A stretch of 64,000 nt of DNA, from contig DAOUPZ010000011.1 in assembly GCA_030625885.1 (NCBI GenBank), forward strand, positions 44,650 to 108,649. The letters run 5' to 3'. Source of the stretch: Clostridia bacterium (GTDB taxonomy: Bacteria > Bacillota > DAOUPZ01). Shown piece after piece: positions 63,566 through 64,000 of the stretch. The position numbers and the translations under genes are program-made. The notes beneath the pieces were generated by a model, which saw only the letters and a program-made list of their open reading frames with translations, searched no databases and was not told where the DNA came from. Numbering within the stretch: the stretch's first letter is position 1; each line of letters opens with the position of its first letter.

Positions 63566-64000
63566 ATGTTAGAAAAGTTAAGCGATATTGATGAATTATT
63601 GAAAAAGCATGACGCGTACAGAGCAAGTTGTTTGAACCTGGTAGCATCCGAAAACTATGCAAGTGACAAGGTTCGAAGCTATCTTGGCGGTGACTTTAGT
63701 AACCGTTATGGCTGCTATACCACGATGGATATGGACGATCGAGAATATCCCGGTAACAAATACATCAATCAATTTGAGAAAGAAACCCATGAATTGGTAA
63801 GAGCTGTATTTGGTGGTAAATATGTAGACTTAAGACCGATTGGTGGTCACATGGCAGGGATGTCAGTGGTTTTAGGACTGTTAGATCCCGGTGATTTGGT
63901 TATTGAAGTACATCTTAAGGATTGGGGTCATGGATTGGTTGGTCCTATGTGCGAACTGAGACAATTTGAGGAAACCATTAATGTAGAATATATGAAATTT
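63566..64000 (+). CDS. Serine hydroxymethyltransferase-like PLP enzyme, 5' part
   Basis: The first 145 codons; the gene runs past the right edge. It has the fold-type I SHMT start: L-N-L-V-A-S-E-N-Y-A-S near residue 24, Y-P-G-N-K-Y-I-N, F-G-G-K-Y-V-D-L-R-P and G-G-H-M-A-G-M. It diverges from true GlyA: the usual N-K-Y-A-E-G-Y-P-G-K-R-Y-Y-G-G block is replaced by a Y-T-T-M-D-M-D-D insertion, and H-S-G-A-Q-A-N by I-G-G-H-M-A-G. It may be an aldolase acting on another beta-hydroxy amino acid. AAGGAGG precedes ATG 63566. Confidence 0.8.
   Translation, partial: MLEKLSDIDELLKKHDAYRASCLNLVASENYASDKVRSYLGGDFSNRYGCYTTMDMDDREYPGNKYINQFEKETHELVRAVFGGKYVDLRPIGGHMAGMSVVLGLLDPGDLVIEVHLKDWGHGLVGPMCELRQFEETINVEYMKF

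Overview
The window comes from a low-GC, anaerobic, endospore-forming member of the Clostridia (Firmicutes). The evidence is AG(G)AGG ribosome sites, a pro-sigma-K gene, a gerK-type germinant receptor operon, class III fructose bisphosphatase, split glycine decarboxylase (GcvPA/GcvPB), formyl-THF synthetase, tandem glycine riboswitches and a tungsten-type aldehyde:ferredoxin oxidoreductase. The genus cannot be fixed from the sequence. The ectoine-type genes at the right end would suit a saline or alkaline habitat.

Layout. 0-3 kb: 3' end of iscU, fdhD, an Rrf2/IscR regulator and mnmA. 3-5.2 kb: a PRC-barrel protein, a small membrane peptide and an AI-2E permease. 5.2-17.6 kb: the conserved alaS-ireB-ruvX-DUF1292-mltG-trmR-trhP string of Firmicutes, interrupted by an aldo-keto reductase/ferredoxin fusion and a block with two coiled-coil proteins and a G3E-like GTPase. 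A class B penicillin-binding protein and an uninterrupted sigK follow. 17.8-25.5 kb: a signalling block with a PAS/degenerate HD-GYP/MarR fusion, a PAS-only protein, a chemoreceptor and a PAS-GAF-PAS-GGDEF-HD-GYP protein. 25.6-29.7 kb: gerK operon (A-C-small D-like-B). 29.8-34.5 kb: fbp, a solitary eutH, a DUF2148 Fe-S protein and, on the minus strand, lplA.

35.2-43.2 kb: a glycine-oxidation operon of promoter, tandem glycine riboswitch with terminator, folD, gcvT, gcvH, gcvPA, gcvPB and fhs. It ends in a 98-residue reading frame with an in-frame TGA in a C-x-x-U context and a SECIS-like hairpin, a candidate new small selenoprotein. lplA nearby can supply the GcvH lipoyl group. 43.5-51.2 kb: an anchored protein of unknown function, an ABC-F ATPase, an EamA permease and a TAXI-type TRAP transporter, with a minus-strand DUF1850 partner just after it. 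52-53.7 kb: a degraded Cache-domain remnant, a MntA/HepT toxin-antitoxin pair and a SHOCT protein.

53.8-64 kb, the most interesting block: a second tandem glycine riboswitch with no evident target gene, then a FadR-type regulator, an ectoine-hydrolase-type M24 protein (DoeA/EutD), a DctQMP TRAP transporter, an M20 deacetylase, a tungsten aldehyde:ferredoxin oxidoreductase, a MoaD-like protein and the start of a divergent serine hydroxymethyltransferase-like gene. I infer an anaerobic ectoine or hydroxyectoine catabolic island in which ferredoxin-linked aldehyde oxidation replaces the aerobic NAD enzyme, possibly feeding glycine into the 35-43 kb operon.

Non-coding structure is rich. There are three copies of a covarying structured RNA (tentatively raiA-like), two MITE-like 125-bp elements plus a core copy, dispersed GGTAGCAGGTAG-type filler repeats, and a TGTCGACA motif that I noticed only around the ectoine-type locus. 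No tRNA, rRNA, CRISPR array, complete insertion sequence or prophage was seen.
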